Position numbers and translations under genes: made by a program
Shown here: in pieces, positions 61,296-62,190 of the stretch
Numbering within the stretch: position 1 is the first letter of the stretch
Layout: the number at the start of each line of letters is the position of its first letter
NCBI RefSeq assembly: GCF_022827545.1
Contig: NZ_CP094674.1
Location: 1-62,190, forward strand
Length of the DNA stretch: 62,190 nt
Origin: Hymenobacter tibetensis
GTDB taxonomy: Bacteria > Bacteroidota > Bacteroidia > Cytophagales > Hymenobacteraceae
Direction: 5' to 3'
The notes under the pieces: model-generated
Told to the model about the DNA's origin: nothing
Database searches by the model: none
What the model saw: only the letters and a program-made list of their open reading frames with translations

Positions 61296-61337
61296 CAAAA
61301 GGGGTACTACTGCTTAGAAAGCAGCAGTACCCCTTTT
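61296..61337 (+). terminator. Rho-independent terminator
   Basis: The arms AAAAGGGGTACTACTGCTT and AGCAGCAGTACCCCTTTTT pair with one mismatch, with a short loop and a T-run on the plus strand. It follows the NmrA-like gene by about 40 bases. Confidence 0.85.
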
Positions 61338-61444
61338 TACGTTCTGTAATTCACCGTTCAACTAATGTGACAGCGTTCGGAGGGGGAATATTCACTAAGC
61401 TAATACCACCGTTTGGCTAGACAGATAAGTTATCACTAAGCGCC

Positions 61445-61690
61445 TCACTTGACTTTGTCTTGACGTTTGCGCTCGATTGTAAGTAGTAGCATAAAGCACC
61501 CAAATACCAGGCCCAACCCGCCCCAGGTCAGGTATCCTGCGATGGGGGCCAAACGCGGTCCGCTCCCTTGGGTAGCCACGGCGGGCGTACCTCCGTCACG
61601 ACGGACATTGGCCCCGACCCCCATGCCGGCAATGGAAAGACCAACAACCATTAGGATAAGGAGGATTTTAGCGCGCAAAGAGGTAATCAT
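61445..61690 (-). CDS. Small membrane protein with two hydrophobic segments
   Basis: 81 residues from ATG 61690. Hydrophobic segments lie at about residues 7-27 (AKILLILMVVGLSIAGMG) and 47-70 (IAGYLTWGGLGLVFGCF). It ends with a basic tail (ERKRQDKVK). No family is recognised. It converges with the NmrA-like unit across the terminator. Confidence 0.65.
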   Translation of the reverse strand: MITSLRAKILLILMVVGLSIAGMGVGANVRRDGGTPAVATQGSGPRLAPIAGYLTWGGLGLVFGCFMLLLTIERKRQDKVK

Positions 61691-61932
61691 GTGGGGTGCG
61701 TGAAGTATCGTTGTCAGAAGGTCTATCCCTTGCCCTTTAGATGGCGCGAGGTTCACCAGATAATAATGCGCAAGAGAGAGAAAACGCCGGGCAGGCGAAA
61801 AGTAATAGTAATTTGTACATAGTCCTAGTGTTGGAATTGTACTTTCAGCGGTACTATTCACCTGAACGCTCCCTTTCTTAAACGGCTAGCAGCTGCCCGC
61901 CACTTGGTGGCCAACTGGCTTCAATAAGGCAG

Positions 61933-62005
61933 GGCGAGTTTAAGAAACTCGTCTACGATTCAAAGTTTACGAAATGCGCCGAGGGAATGAGTTTCGTAAA
62001 CTCCC
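61933..62005. repeat. Dispersed palindromic repeat R1, copy b (inverted)
   Basis: Reverse complement of the R1 block at the window start, with the same paired motifs (GTTTACGAAATGCG and GAGTTTCGTAAACTC). Next to it, 62022-62105 carries repeat R2 copy b, and 62105-62175 a weak R4-like block. The end of the window is thus a mosaic of the repeat families. Confidence 0.6.
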
Positions 62006-62021
62006 AAACCGGTGCTTGCTC

Positions 62022-62105
62022 CCCAGCAAAGTACCACGCTGGCAGCACCCCGCGCAGCCGGACCAAAACCACCACTTTTCCAAGGGTGCTCTTATAACAA
62101 ATCTT
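62022..62105. repeat. Dispersed repeat R2, copy b
   Basis: Shares CAAAGTACCACGcTGGcAGCAC with 50470-50560. An ORF on the minus strand (61953-62147) merely translates the repeats and is not called as a gene. Confidence 0.6.
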
Positions 62106-62190
62106 ATGCAAAGCAACTTTTCCCAGATGAGGGAGAAGATAGTGCACTTCCCTACTGCCCCTAAAATCTTGTTTTCTTGTCCTAGTAAAA

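Noticed and set aside
61953..62147. 64-codon minus-strand frame (contains GVLPAWYF)
   Set aside because: It translates repeats R1 and R2; the similar frame at 50.1-50.5 kb shows that the similarity is due to the DNA repeat.
1..62190. CRISPR array, tRNA or rRNA genes
   Set aside because: No direct repeat/spacer array, cloverleaf or rRNA-like stretch was recognised; the only regular direct repeats are the iterons and the propeller-coding repeats.

Overview
The window looks like part of a large plasmid (or an integrated plasmid) from a Cytophagales bacterium, most likely Hymenobacter or a close relative. Three things suggest this: a type IX secretion C-terminal sorting domain on a large beta-propeller protein, the many PAS-rich histidine kinases, and the codon and GC style. 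The genus is inferred; no rRNA, tRNA or housekeeping gene is present to fix it. The plasmid assignment rests on a Rep_3-type initiator, about nine full iterons upstream of it, and a ParA operon at 30.7-34.3 kb.

Layout. (1) 0-13.3 kb is a signalling block: a membrane protein; a histidine kinase/receiver pair; a STAS-like gene pair and its damaged duplicate; a DUF892 ferritin-like protein; a giant PAS/GAF kinase coupled to a LuxR-type regulator with a frameshifted C-terminus; and a hybrid kinase. (2) 13.9-15.9 kb holds small unknown genes and a serine recombinase with a palindromic site upstream. (3) 16.2-24.5 kb is the most unusual part. A minus-strand pair encodes a caspase-like protease fused to a Ski2-like helicase, plus a papain/C39-like cysteine protease. 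Divergent from it, separated by a 57-aa gene, lie a second caspase-like protein and an alpha/beta hydrolase. I propose this as an undescribed immune or programmed-cell-death type system. (4) 24.6-28.5 kb has phage- and plasmid-like debris: an antirepressor, an HTH protein and a wrecked resolvase. (5) 28.5-34.3 kb is the replication and partition backbone, and includes a protein with the O-helix and palm motifs of family A polymerases beside an M50-like protease.

(6) 34.3-49.4 kb looks like a defence island: a three-gene operon ending in a DUF4209/HEPN-like protein, a methyltransferase relic, an SH3-like membrane protein, a PD-(D/E)XK nuclease fused to a long helical region, a second PD-(D/E)XK protein, and an Avs-like STAND NTPase with a Cap4-type nuclease. 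(7) 49.6-62.2 kb returns to envelope and signalling genes: secreted proteins, the T9SS propeller protein, a CPBP protease, another PAS kinase, an HxlR/NTF2-like/NmrA-like cluster and a small membrane protein.

Decay and duplication recur. At least five genes carry indels or stops that become visible by comparison with a paralogue or with the other reading frame. Several families of non-coding repeats occur at both ends of the window and at 50-56 kb. All homology statements come from reading motifs by eye; no database search was run. Small indels could also be assembly errors, which is noted where relevant.
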